NCBI RefSeq assembly: GCF_003058225.1
Contig: NZ_QBUG01000017.1
Span: 1-64,000 of the forward strand
Direction of reading: 5' to 3'
DNA: 64,000 nt
From: Promicromonospora sp. AC04
Lineage (GTDB): Bacteria; Actinomycetota; Actinomycetes; Actinomycetales; Cellulomonadaceae
Shown in pieces: positions 18,126-26,009 of the stretch; within the stretch, counting starts at the first letter, position 1, and each line of letters begins with the position of its first letter. The translations under genes were made by a program, and so were the position numbers. A model generated the notes under the pieces. That model saw only the letters and a program-made list of their open reading frames with translations. It was not told the DNA's origin and ran no database searches.

Positions 18126-18300
18126 CCGTCCAGGGTGACACCGAGGTCGCACCTCTGTCCTGAGGAGCTGCGTCGCCGTGAGTACGTTGATCGCAATGCG
18201 AGCACGGCTAGGTCCACCTCCTGAAGTCGGGTGGCTCGCGGCGAAGGGCCACGCGGCATGGATCGCCCGGCGTGAGTGGTTCCGCACACACAGCAGCAGC

Positions 18301-18500
18301 AGTCCCGTACCAGCGCCGTGATCGACGCCGCAGAGCTCCCGTCGAGCCGTAAACCGGCTACGAGCTCTGAGCCCGAGGACTGCGGGCGAGACTCCTTTTC
18401 AGCAGGAGTGGCACGCAGGAAGCACGGCGTCGGCGCGTGGCCTCCGGATCCGCGGAATTCCAGGCGGTCTACTCGGGTGAGAACTGGGACATCTGGACTC
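18301..18500 (+). repeat. repeat B, homologous to 13242-13445
   Basis: Second copy of the roughly 200-base decayed repeat. It occupies most of the 18126-18529 gap, which otherwise holds no supportable gene. The longest shared word with repeat A is TTTCAGCAGGAGTGGCACGC. Confidence 0.6.
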
Positions 18501-18529
18501 ATCCAGTCGTGCGAGGACGGCCGATGCAC

Positions 18530-20224
18530 CTAAGCCTTTGCGCGATCGGCCGCTTCCACAAGTGCTGTGATGTGCTGAAGAGCAGCGGCGAGCCGCCCAG
18601 TAACGGTCAGGAACGCCTTTTGTGGCGGCATCCCATCAATCCCAAGATTCTGTCGCGCAGCGGCCGCACCCGAGCCGCCCAGGTGCGCGATTCCGCCTGC
18701 GGAACGGAACCCTTGGAGAGCTATGAACGCCTCGACAGAATTCTCCGCGTCTCCCAGTTCGACAAGGAACCGGCGCAGGAGAGACAGCGAACGTTCATTC
18801 GGTTGGGCGCCGCCCAAGTACTTCTTCAGGGGTTTGGGGTCGATTCCATCGACTAGCGCCTTGGTCAAGATGATCGTAGGCGCGGCAATAGCTGACGGGT
18901 CGCTCGTCGTCGGGCCAAGCAGCTCTTCAAATTCTCTGCTGGTCTGGGTATCGAGGTAGCGCCATACGGGAGCACCGAGTAGCACGGCAGTTGCTTCGGC
19001 CGCCCGGGTCCGGGCGCGGCGGAGCTCGCCGACTGGGTCGGGCGACGACGCCCACTGGTTCAAGAAGTCTCGACGGAACCGACCCTCATCCATTGCTCCT
19101 TCGGGCTGAACGTTGTGAGCCAACCAGTGGGACTGCTCAGCCTCGGTCAGTCGGCCGAGATCGCCGAGATAGACCTCGACGAGGCCAACTGTGTTCGTCC
19201 CGATGTCCAGCCCCCACAGATCGAGGCACGAGATCCGGTTGGTGGTCACGCTGTAACGAGCCGGTTCCCCCGCGTAGCGACCCAACACCTCGCGGGCGAA
19301 GTACACAGGCGTCATGCTGTGCTGGCGCGAACTATCCCCATAGTCGCCAAGCTGGTTCGGATCACATGTGTGCCGCAGCACTTCGCCAGTATTGCTGTCG
19401 ATGCCATAGACGAACTCGACGTATCGTTTCGGCTCGTCTCGCTCATCGATCCGGCGAACGCGCGAGGTCCGAGCGCCTTCGACCACGTACTTACCCATGA
19501 CGGTCGAGAACGACGGATGTTCCTCCATGCTCGCCTCGTGCATGGCGAACCAATCGAAGTTCAGCCAAGGTTTCTTGCAGCTTGAATCCACTCGGGCAAA
19601 CGGGGCATGGTCAGTCTTAATCGTGTAGTCCTTCTGGACGAGCAACTCCCGATGAGCGTCTGCAAGGTACGTGCGCAACTCCAGTGCGGCGACCTCTACC
19701 TTCCATGCGTCCATCGCAAGACGCACCCGGATCAACTCGACGTCCCGACCAGCGGCGTTCAGATATGACCATCCGTCGTCTGTCGGGAAGGCGTCCCAGT
19801 ACCAGAGGAACGTTGGAGTGATCTCGAACGTGGGCTCAACGAGCCTGTGATGCTCACGAACGGCCGAGAAGAACGCTAGCGCACCCCCGTCGTCGCTTTG
19901 ACGCGCTGTCAAGCCGTCCGAGAATGTCCCGTCGGCCCAGACTTCGACTTGCCCTACGTCATGGTGGCCAGACCAACCAGTCGAACTGAGTACTCGTTCT
20001 CGCGCTGCGGGATCGATGAGCAGGCTGTGTGTTCCGCCGTACATGTCGTCGCGGTGGAAGTGTTCCTCGATCGTGAGCCAGCCTGTCGGGGCAGCCTCGA
20101 TACGACTCAGTTCAGTCTCTGGCCAGAAGCCGTGCGGGTAGTCGCCATCTGGCCGCGACCAGAGATCTGCCAACGTAGGTGGGCCTTCGTAGAACTCGTA
20201 GCCGGGAATCGATGGGATGTGCAC
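18530..20224 (-). CDS. large protein of unknown function, possible C-terminal HEPN
   Basis: 564 residues starting at the GTG at 20224 (MHIPSIPGYEFYEGPP). It is rich in Trp, Tyr, Asp and Glu, and looks like a real soluble protein with no signal or membrane segment. The last 90 residues are helical and contain FIALQGFRSAGGIAHLGGSG, where R and H are separated by six residues as allowed in HEPN motifs (R-x4-6-H). A predicted HEPN end is therefore possible but weaker than for the genes at 2534 and 5259. Otherwise the family is not recognised. It is divergent from the restriction-endonuclease gene at 20495. Confidence 0.5.
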   Translation of the reverse strand: MHIPSIPGYEFYEGPPTLADLWSRPDGDYPHGFWPETELSRIEAAPTGWLTIEEHFHRDDMYGGTHSLLIDPAARERVLSSTGWSGHHDVGQVEVWADGTFSDGLTARQSDDGGALAFFSAVREHHRLVEPTFEITPTFLWYWDAFPTDDGWSYLNAAGRDVELIRVRLAMDAWKVEVAALELRTYLADAHRELLVQKDYTIKTDHAPFARVDSSCKKPWLNFDWFAMHEASMEEHPSFSTVMGKYVVEGARTSRVRRIDERDEPKRYVEFVYGIDSNTGEVLRHTCDPNQLGDYGDSSRQHSMTPVYFAREVLGRYAGEPARYSVTTNRISCLDLWGLDIGTNTVGLVEVYLGDLGRLTEAEQSHWLAHNVQPEGAMDEGRFRRDFLNQWASSPDPVGELRRARTRAAEATAVLLGAPVWRYLDTQTSREFEELLGPTTSDPSAIAAPTIILTKALVDGIDPKPLKKYLGGAQPNERSLSLLRRFLVELGDAENSVEAFIALQGFRSAGGIAHLGGSGAAAARQNLGIDGMPPQKAFLTVTGRLAAALQHITALVEAADRAKA

Positions 20225-20494
20225 AACGAAAGTATGCGGCGTCGGCGCTTGGCCTCGCCGCTGGCGACGGCATGAAACGAAGGATCACCCCGACTGACAG
20301 CACTGGCCAACTCGGGACCTCGCCTCCTCTTCGCACTACCTGGGTTCCCAGGCCGTTTTCGTCGGTGCTCTCACGGGCATCGGAGCGACGTCCGGAGAAG
20401 CGCGGCAGTGTGGCTTCGGTGCTGTTGCGGAACTGGCAGACGCTGGTCCGGTTGTGCTGGGCTAGATCGTTGCCGCGAACCGTAAAATCGACGC

Positions 20495-21421
20495 ATGAAG
20501 CGCATCTCGCTCGACGGCTACCAGGCGCTCTGCGATGTGCTGGCGACAGCGACCTGGTACAAGCCAGATTTCGAGCGGTTTGTGAGAGCACTCTTCCGCG
20601 ATCAGCCCACAGTGCTCGCCGGCCTCAACTTCTCAGCCACGAAGCGCGAAGTCGCCGGCGAGCTTGTTGACCAACTCATCCAAAGGGACCTGGAACTGCA
20701 GGCCGCCACACTCCGGATCATGAGCGAGCTCGCGGGCAAGACCAGGTTCCCCGACATCGAGCGAATGAAGAAGCCCGACCGGGAGCAGCGTCTGCGCGAA
20801 GCGAGGGAGGCAGTCGCCCGGCTGGCCGAGGTCATGGCCCCGCAGGTCCACGAGGTGGAGGAGAAGGAGCGCCTTCGTGTCGCCCAGGAAGCCCGACTCG
20901 CGAAGGCCACGGCGCTGCGACAGTTCGAGGATCACATCTCCGGGCTCCAGCGCCGGTTCCAGGCCCTGCATCAGGCCGCGAACCAGCAAGCGCGTGGCTA
21001 CGAACTCGAGAAGCTCCTCGCAGACCTGTTCCAACTCTTCGACATGGAGCCGCGACTCTCCTACAGCACGGCGACCGAGCAGATTGACGGCTCGCTCAGC
21101 TTCGACACCGACGACTACATCGTCGAGGCGAAGTGGCATGCGGGACCAGTTGGCCGACCAGCGGCGGATGTCTTCGACGCGAAGGTTCGTCGTAAGGGGA
21201 AGAACGCTCTGGGTCTCTTCGTCGCCGTGAACGGCTTCACGAGCGACACTCGCGAGGTCTACAGGGTCGGTACATCGTTCCTGACGATGGACGGCATGGA
21301 CCTGCACCTCGTCCTCGACGGCAGGATCAGGCTGGATGAACTCATGCGGGCGAAGCGTCGACACGCGAACGAGACGGGATCGTGCTACTTCCCCGCTACG
21401 GACCTGCTTGGTGCGGGATAG
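20495..21421 (+). CDS. Mrr-like restriction endonuclease
   Basis: 308 residues. The N-terminal half is helical and coiled (residues 90-170, many Glu/Arg/Ala), followed by GYELEKLLADLF and QIDGSLSFDTDDYIVEAKW. The Asp of QIDG and the E-A-K of VEAKW form the D...ExK catalytic pattern of the Mrr_cat/PD-(D/E)XK fold, and a following LGLFVAVNGFT strand fits the same domain. Mrr-like enzymes cut modified or foreign DNA. It stands alone without a methyltransferase. The start ATG at 20495 is the natural one. Confidence 0.65.
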   Translation: MKRISLDGYQALCDVLATATWYKPDFERFVRALFRDQPTVLAGLNFSATKREVAGELVDQLIQRDLELQAATLRIMSELAGKTRFPDIERMKKPDREQRLREAREAVARLAEVMAPQVHEVEEKERLRVAQEARLAKATALRQFEDHISGLQRRFQALHQAANQQARGYELEKLLADLFQLFDMEPRLSYSTATEQIDGSLSFDTDDYIVEAKWHAGPVGRPAADVFDAKVRRKGKNALGLFVAVNGFTSDTREVYRVGTSFLTMDGMDLHLVLDGRIRLDELMRAKRRHANETGSCYFPATDLLGAG

Positions 21422-21974
21422 GCAATCTGCTCCGTCGCCTGTGCGCGAAAATTCTGCAGACGGGTCGTGCGACGGCGGACTCTGTCGAGACATGTGTTCG
21501 GGGGAGCGCGGCCGGCGCCAGCGTCGTTGCGAGGGAGTGGTCAGCTCCGCCACGATTCGAGCCTCACAACAAAGAACACAACAGGTTGAGTCCAGACGGT
21601 TCCTCCGACCCCAGGCACGTCCACCAAGCGTCAGCTCGCATCATCCCTGCCTGGGTTGTCTCCCGAGAATCCAAGGTAGGTCCCGCTGACTCCAGACCTT
21701 TCCGTAGTGGGAAATCTCGGGCACACCGAGTTCCCAGAGGTTGCGGTTCAAGTCGATCCACGCATCGTCCACGCAACCGCGCGTAGAAGCCCGAATCCTC
21801 AGTCAGTCCACGCGGTTGTCGACCGACAACGCCTGCGGTTGACCGTCATCGCCTGCTGCGCGAGGATGGCTCACGAGAGACGAGAATCCGCAGCATTCTG
21901 CGGTTCCAACCCTCTTAGCAGTGCTATCGCACCAACCTGCCGTGATGCCTCCGGAGGGCTAGAAAGATTCGAAC
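21422..21974. other. gap without a gene
   Basis: About 550 bases with short random frames only and no recognisable protein or RNA. The stretch ends at a tRNA 3'-end fragment, so it probably is the decayed edge of an integrated element. Confidence 0.4.
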
Positions 21975-22014
21975 CGACCTGAGAAGGTCGGGGGTTCGAA
22001 TCCCCCTAGCTCCA
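21975..22014 (+). other. tRNA 3'-end fragment (attachment-site remnant)
   Basis: Bases 21990-22006 form a perfect T-arm (five G, TTCGAAT, five C). It is followed by TAGCTCC and A at 22007-22014, the 3' half of an acceptor stem plus discriminator base, as in actinobacterial tRNA-Ala. The preceding GAGAAGGTC looks like the end of an anticodon arm and variable loop. No 5' half with a matching GGAGCTA is found upstream, so this is only the piece that integrases regenerate at an att site. The same CCCCTAGCTCCAC word recurs twice at 23337-23363. Confidence 0.6.
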
Positions 22015-22031
22015 CCCCTGTGATGACGCGG

Positions 22032-23324
22032 GACATCGTTCATAGATGTCTCGCGTCATCGTTCATATTGAGAGCCCGGCCATCGGCCGGGCTCTCGTTC
22101 GTTGTTGCGCCAGTAGGTGCGGTCGGGATCGATGGTGTTGGTGGCCAGGATCTGGCCGGTGCCGTGCTCGATGACGGTGGTGTGGGTCGAGTCGACGAGG
22201 ATGACGACCTTCTTGTGGCGGTGGGCTGCGCCGATGCCGAGGTGGTGCATGCGTCCGGCTCTGCGTAGGGAGATCTTGCCGTTGGTCCCGACGTGGTCGA
22301 ACCGGACGCGGTAGTGCGGGTCGGTGATGTGGTCGGGCAGGGCTTTGGGGCGGGCGTGGTAGGCCTGGTGGGGTGTCTTGCGGTCCAGTGCCCGGTGGGG
22401 GCGGGCGGTGTTGTAGAGCTGGCGGAAGGTGTCGAGCTGGGCTTGCAGGGTGGCCGGGTCGGGTGCCGGGGGCTGGCCGGTGAGCCAGAGCTTGAGGGTC
22501 TGGTGGAAGCGTTCGATCTTGCCCTGGGTCTGCGGGTGGCCTGGGTGGCCGTTCTTCTGTCGGATGCCCAGTCCGGCCAGGAGGTACTCGAACGCGTTGC
22601 GGCCGCCGGTGAAGCGTGAGGTGTAGACCAGGCCGTTGTCGGTCAGGGTCGAGGCAGGCGGCCCGTAGGTGTTGATCGTGGTGGTGAACGTGTTCACCAC
22701 GTCGGTGCCGGTCACGGGGGTGTGGGCGGTGCAGGACAGCAGGTAGCGGGAGTGGTCGTCGAGCCAGTTCAGGATCTCGACGTCGGTGCCGTCGGCCAGG
22801 TGCCAGTGGGTGAAGTCGGACTGCCAGGTCTCGTTGGGTTGTTCGGCGGCGAACCGGCGCAGGCTGGAACGCGGGCGTTTGCGTGGTTCGGGCGGGACCA
22901 GTCGGGCGTCGGTCAGGATCCGGCGGATCGTGGAGATCGCGGGCGGGTCGGTGCCCTCGGCGTGCAGGTGCCAGGCGATCGTGGCCGGGCCGGCGTCCAG
23001 GCCGTCGATCGTGAGCTTCTCGCGTAGCTCGATGATCCGGGTGCGGACGGGTTCGGGTGTGGTGCGGGGGTTGGACTTCGGGCGGCGCGAACGCGGCTCG
23101 AGACCGTCCAGTCCGTCGGCTTCGTAGCGTTGCACGAGGGTGTGCACCCACCGCCAGGAGACGTCGAACCGGCGGGCCGCTTCGGCTTTGGTCAGGCCCT
23201 GCTGGACGACGGACAGCACGATGACTTTGGCCTTCGACATGCCCGATCGTCCCGGTCCGTGGCTGTGCGGCTCGGGCTGACCCGCCGATATGAACGATGT
23301 CTCGACTCATCTATGAACGATGTC
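22032..23324 (-). mobile_element. IS481-type insertion sequence
   Basis: The ends are 22032-22048 and 23308-23324, a perfect 17-base inverted pair (GACATCGTTCATAGATG). The similarity continues inwards for another 20 bases, where the ATCGTTCATA word occurs a second time, giving two probable transposase sites per end. One transposase gene fills the element. I see no clear target duplication: left flank GATGACGCGG, right flank GTGAACCAGC. The element has landed between copies of the CCCCTAGCTCCAC attachment-type word. Confidence 0.8.
22056..23240 (-). CDS. IS481-family transposase
   Basis: 394 residues. The N-terminal helix-turn-helix is KAEAARRFDVSWRWVHTLVQRY, followed by a linker and a second HTH. 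The DDE catalytic domain shows WQSDFTHWHL (first Asp), STLTDNGLVYTS (second Asp) and HPQTQGKIERFHQTLK (Glu), the IS481 pattern. The frame is complete from ATG to stop and lies wholly inside the terminal repeats, so the element may be active. Confidence 0.85.
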   Translation of the reverse strand: MSKAKVIVLSVVQQGLTKAEAARRFDVSWRWVHTLVQRYEADGLDGLEPRSRRPKSNPRTTPEPVRTRIIELREKLTIDGLDAGPATIAWHLHAEGTDPPAISTIRRILTDARLVPPEPRKRPRSSLRRFAAEQPNETWQSDFTHWHLADGTDVEILNWLDDHSRYLLSCTAHTPVTGTDVVNTFTTTINTYGPPASTLTDNGLVYTSRFTGGRNAFEYLLAGLGIRQKNGHPGHPQTQGKIERFHQTLKLWLTGQPPAPDPATLQAQLDTFRQLYNTARPHRALDRKTPHQAYHARPKALPDHITDPHYRVRFDHVGTNGKISLRRAGRMHHLGIGAAHRHKKVVILVDSTHTTVIEHGTGQILATNTIDPDRTYWRNNEREPGRWPGSQYER

Positions 23325-23336
23325 GTGAACCAGCAC

Positions 23337-23363
23337 ACCCCTAGCTCCACCCCCTAGCTCCAC
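23337..23363 (+). repeat. two tandem copies of the tRNA-end word
   Basis: CCCCTAGCTCCAC occurs at 23337-23349 and again from 23351, repeating the end of the tRNA fragment at 22003-22015. The second copy runs into ACAGACG and a terminator. That is what the chromosomal 3' side of a tRNA gene looks like. The tandem copies suggest more than one integration and excision event at the same site. Confidence 0.5.
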
Positions 23364-23823
23364 AGACGTAAACCCCGCTTGACCAGGGCAAACGCTCCGG
23401 TCGAGCGGGGTTTCTCCGTTGCCTAAGAGGCGTCTTCCGCGTCGTCGGTTCCCCGAGGTTCCCCCGACCGTCGTTCAGGCGATCCAGACCCGCGACATCG
23501 GCTCCGGTCCCGAGGAAATGTAGGTACCTGTTCGTCGTCGCGGCGGATTCGCGGCCGCACCGCGCCTGTACCGTCGCCAGGTCGACGCGACGGGCGAGCC
23601 AGAGGCACGCGGCGGTGTGGCGGAGGTCGTGTAGCCGGTGCCCGCGTCCCGTCGTCTCCCAGTCGAGCGTGCGCAGGACTGCCGACCTGTGGAGCATCGC
23701 GTCACGCGTCGTCGTGAGCAGCAGCTCCTCCGGCGCCTTGCCGTGGGCGAGGTCCCGCACGATAGGCAGTACGCGGTTCGCCAGCGGCACGCGGCGGGAC
23801 CGACCGCCCTTCGGCCGCTCCAA
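23341..23823 (-). pseudogene. tyrosine integrase, C-terminal remnant
   Basis: The frame encodes SRRVPLANRVLPIV, then GHRLHDLRHTAACLWLARRVD, and ATTNRYLHFLGT, the C-terminal catalytic part of a phage/ICE tyrosine recombinase (H-x-x-R, then the nucleophilic Tyr in TNRYLH). The N-terminal arm-binding and core-binding domains and the first catalytic Arg are missing. At about 23823 the frame becomes antisense to a NUDIX gene. The 3' end of the gene runs into the att-like word, the usual place for an integrase of a tRNA-targeting element. Confidence 0.75.
23370..23413 (+). terminator. rho-independent-type hairpin
   Basis: AAACCCCGCTTGA at 23370-23382 pairs with TCGAGCGGGGTTT at 23401-23413 with one mismatch, and the 3' arm ends in TTTC. 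It lies 10-15 bases after the tRNA-end word, so it was probably the terminator of the original tRNA gene. Confidence 0.6.
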
Positions 23824-23835
23824 CGGGACAACCTC

Positions 23836-24180
23836 GTGCTCCTGGTCCAGCGCCGCGACGGCGGCGCGCTCCACTGGCAGTTCCCTGCTGGCATCGTGAA
23901 ACCCGGAGCGTCGCCGGCCGATGCCGCAGTACGCGAGACCTACGCCGAGACCGCCGTCCACTGCTCCGTCCGCGAGCAGATCGGAGCCCGCGTACACCCG
24001 CACACGGGCGTCCACTGCGAGTATCTCCACTGTGACTATCTCGCCGGTGAGGCGGAGAATCGCGACGTCGTCGAGAACGCCAGCGTCGCGTGGGTGGCCG
24101 TAACGGACCTCGGCAAGTTCATACCGGAGAGCACCATCTACCCGCCGATCCTCGAAGTACTGCGAGGCACGCATGTCTGA
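23836..24180 (+). pseudogene. NUDIX hydrolase, 5'-truncated, degenerate Nudix box
   Basis: The frame gives LVLLVQRRDGGALHWQFPAGIV then a Nudix-like box GIVKPGASPADAAVRETYAETA. In a normal box (G-x5-E-x7-R-E-U-x-E-E) the first Glu is here Ala and the EE pair is AE, so metal binding is probably lost. The N-terminal strand is missing because the gene is joined to the integrase remnant near 23823-23836. Its stop overlaps the next NUDIX gene by eight bases. It is probably a dead paralogue of that gene. Confidence 0.6.
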
Positions 24181-24583
24181 GGCAGCAACCGAAGAGAAGC
24201 CCGCCATCGCAGCGGCGATCATCGTCCAGGACGGGAAGCTGCTCCTGGTCCAGCGTCGCGTCTCCGAGGGCTCGCTCTCGTGGCAGTTCCCCGCCGGGGC
24301 CGTCGAGCCGGGGGAGACGTTCGAGCAGGCGGCCGTCCGGGAGACAGCCGAAGAGGCCGGGCTCACCGTCGAGGCTGTGAAGGTGCTGGGGGAGCGGTTG
24401 CACCCGAACACGGGTCGCCTCATGGGCTACGTCGCGTGCGACGTCGTCAGCGGCGAGGCGTACGTCGCAGACGCCGAAGAACTCGCAGACATCGTGTGGG
24501 CGACACCGGACAAGTTCACCGACTACGTGCCCTACGGCTTTGCGCCGGCGGTGCAGGACTGCCTCACGGCGACGCTGGCCTGA
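24173..24583 (+). CDS. NUDIX hydrolase
   Basis: 136 residues with an intact Nudix box (GAVEPGETFEQAAVRETAEEAG), preceded by LLLVQRRVSEGSLSWQFPAG and followed by GYVACDVVSGEAYVADAEELADIVW. The enzyme would hydrolyse a nucleoside diphosphate linked to another moiety; the substrate is unknown. The start ATG at 24173 overlaps the end of a broken paralogue. Integrative elements of the pSAM2 type carry a NUDIX gene (pif, immunity to conjugation) near rep/xis/int, so with the integrase remnant next door this fits a pif-like gene. That role is inference. Confidence 0.8.
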   Translation: MSEAATEEKPAIAAAIIVQDGKLLLVQRRVSEGSLSWQFPAGAVEPGETFEQAAVRETAEEAGLTVEAVKVLGERLHPNTGRLMGYVACDVVSGEAYVADAEELADIVWATPDKFTDYVPYGFAPAVQDCLTATLA

Positions 24584-24586
24584 CGC

Positions 24587-24783
24587 GGTAGCGGTAGTGC
24601 GGTCGGCGTCTATCCGCCGAGAGCCAAAACCCGGGTTTCGGGCCAAAACAGGGGTCTGGCTCGAAGGCCGCTACTCCGCTACCCCCAGGGGAGGATCGTT
24701 GAGATCTAGCGGCCCCCGGGGGTAGCGGATGCGGTAGCGCCCCCGCTACCGGTAGCAGGGCTCTCCGCTACTTGCGCTACCGC
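24587..24783. repeat. cluster of GGTAGCG / CGCTACC repeats
   Basis: GGTAGCG-like words occur on both strands about eight times in 200 bases: 24587-24598, 24668-24686, 24718-24738 and 24743-24783. They include an inverted pair GCTACCCCC (24678-24686) and GGGGGTAGC (24718-24726). Density and both orientations suggest a binding array for a replication, transfer or regulatory protein of the integrative element. Confidence 0.5.
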
Positions 24784-24820
24784 GTTGGCGTGCTCCCGAC
24801 GTCGCCCGGCGGGTGTGCAC

Positions 24821-25360
24821 TCACTCCGAAACTGTGGCTTTCCGTGCGGCTGTCATCGCGCCATCCATGACCTCCAGCGCACTCTTCTTCCACTTCCCCT
24901 TGAACGTTCCGTGTCCCGATTGAGCCCCAGGGCGGAACTGGCCCGGCGTGACGTTGTACCTGAGGCACGCCGCTGCAAGTTCGGTGGCGTTCCAGACAAA
25001 AGTGACGCTGTCTCCTGGCTCAACGGACGCCGGCAACGTGACGGTGGGGAAGTGGGAGTCGGCTCTCATGATGAAAGGGCCACCTGGAACACGGAAGTGG
25101 AAATTACTGATCACCGTCTTGCCTGAGCGCCCAACGTTCGTCGCCTCTGTGGCGATGAAGTACTGCTTGCCCAGAGGCGCGGCGTCCAGCAGGAAGAACG
25201 ACGTGACCGATACCTGCAGTCGCGCGCTGTCACGATGGCGGACCCAGATAGTCCAGCCGAACGTTGCCAGCGACACGGCCAGGGCAATCAGCGCTGCCCA
25301 GTTGTCCCACCAGGAGCCGACGAGTTCCACTCTCACGATGTCACCGAAAGGCATGGCCAC
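24821..25360 (-). CDS. one-helix membrane-anchored protein of unknown function
   Basis: 179 residues (GTG at 25360; an ATG two codons later is equally possible). Residues 20-38 form one helix (LIALAVSLATFGWTIWV) followed by RHRDSARLQ, then a beta-sandwich-like domain (VTSFFLLDAAPLGKQYFIATEATNVGRSGKTVISNFHFRV ... VTLPASVEPGDSVTFVW). It closely follows the plan of the proteins at 563-1192 and 4612-5124. Function unknown. Confidence 0.6.
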   Translation of the reverse strand: MAMPFGDIVRVELVGSWWDNWAALIALAVSLATFGWTIWVRHRDSARLQVSVTSFFLLDAAPLGKQYFIATEATNVGRSGKTVISNFHFRVPGGPFIMRADSHFPTVTLPASVEPGDSVTFVWNATELAAACLRYNVTPGQFRPGAQSGHGTFKGKWKKSALEVMDGAMTAARKATVSE

Positions 25361-25487
25361 ACGCTAGGACGGGCAGCGAGCCCTGGCGGTTCGTCGAGGG
25401 GTGAGATTGCCCCAAGCGTAGGGTGAAGTCCTTCGTGCGTTCCGACGGGGCCGGTTGTGGACGCACCGTTCGATCTAAAATTGGCTC

Positions 25488-26009
25488 ATGACGGCGACGG
25501 TCACCAAGGGAACATGGTCCCCACTCCCCGGGTCGCTTCCGACCAGCCCAGAGCCCGACAGGGTCTACGTGCTCCCGACCCGGTGGCCGGGCGACGATGT
25601 AGCGAGCGGACGCCCCAGCTACGTCGACTACGTGCGCTATCTGCCAAAAGAGGCTCGCGCGGCTGATCTTCCCGTGGAGTTCTCCCTTCCGCCGGGATCG
25701 CGCAACTATCTGCAGGAGTTCAGTGCTGATGCGGAGACGTGGGCGCTAGCTCTTGCGGCTGCGACGCTGGTGAACGATTGGATCATCTTCACCGTCGGAA
25801 TCTTCATCGAGATGCGCGCCAAGGCGCAGGGCTGGACGTCGAGCGAGGCACAGGGCTTGCCGCTGAAAGTCTCCATCGTGAAGATTGAAAACTCTTCAGA
25901 GTCCTCGGAGACCTGGGAGTTCGAGGGGTCTGGAGAGGACGTGCTGGAGGCCTTGCGTATTCGCAACCAGTCCCAGCGCGACGCCGGGGAGCTCGGCAGT
26001 GGCGAGTGA
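25488..26009 (+). CDS. hypothetical protein, first gene of a two-gene unit
   Basis: 173 residues from the ATG at 25488. There is no signal or membrane segment. It contains Pro/Ser-rich N-terminal sequence, RPSYVDYVRYLPKEAR, FSADAETWALALAAATLVNDWIIFTVGIFIEMRAK (a long amphipathic helix) and a beta hairpin near VSIVKIENSSESSETWEFEGSG. The family is not recognised. The next gene starts 11 bases before this one ends, with its ribosome site inside it, so the two are translationally coupled. Confidence 0.55.
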   Translation: MTATVTKGTWSPLPGSLPTSPEPDRVYVLPTRWPGDDVASGRPSYVDYVRYLPKEARAADLPVEFSLPPGSRNYLQEFSADAETWALALAAATLVNDWIIFTVGIFIEMRAKAQGWTSSEAQGLPLKVSIVKIENSSESSETWEFEGSGEDVLEALRIRNQSQRDAGELGSGE

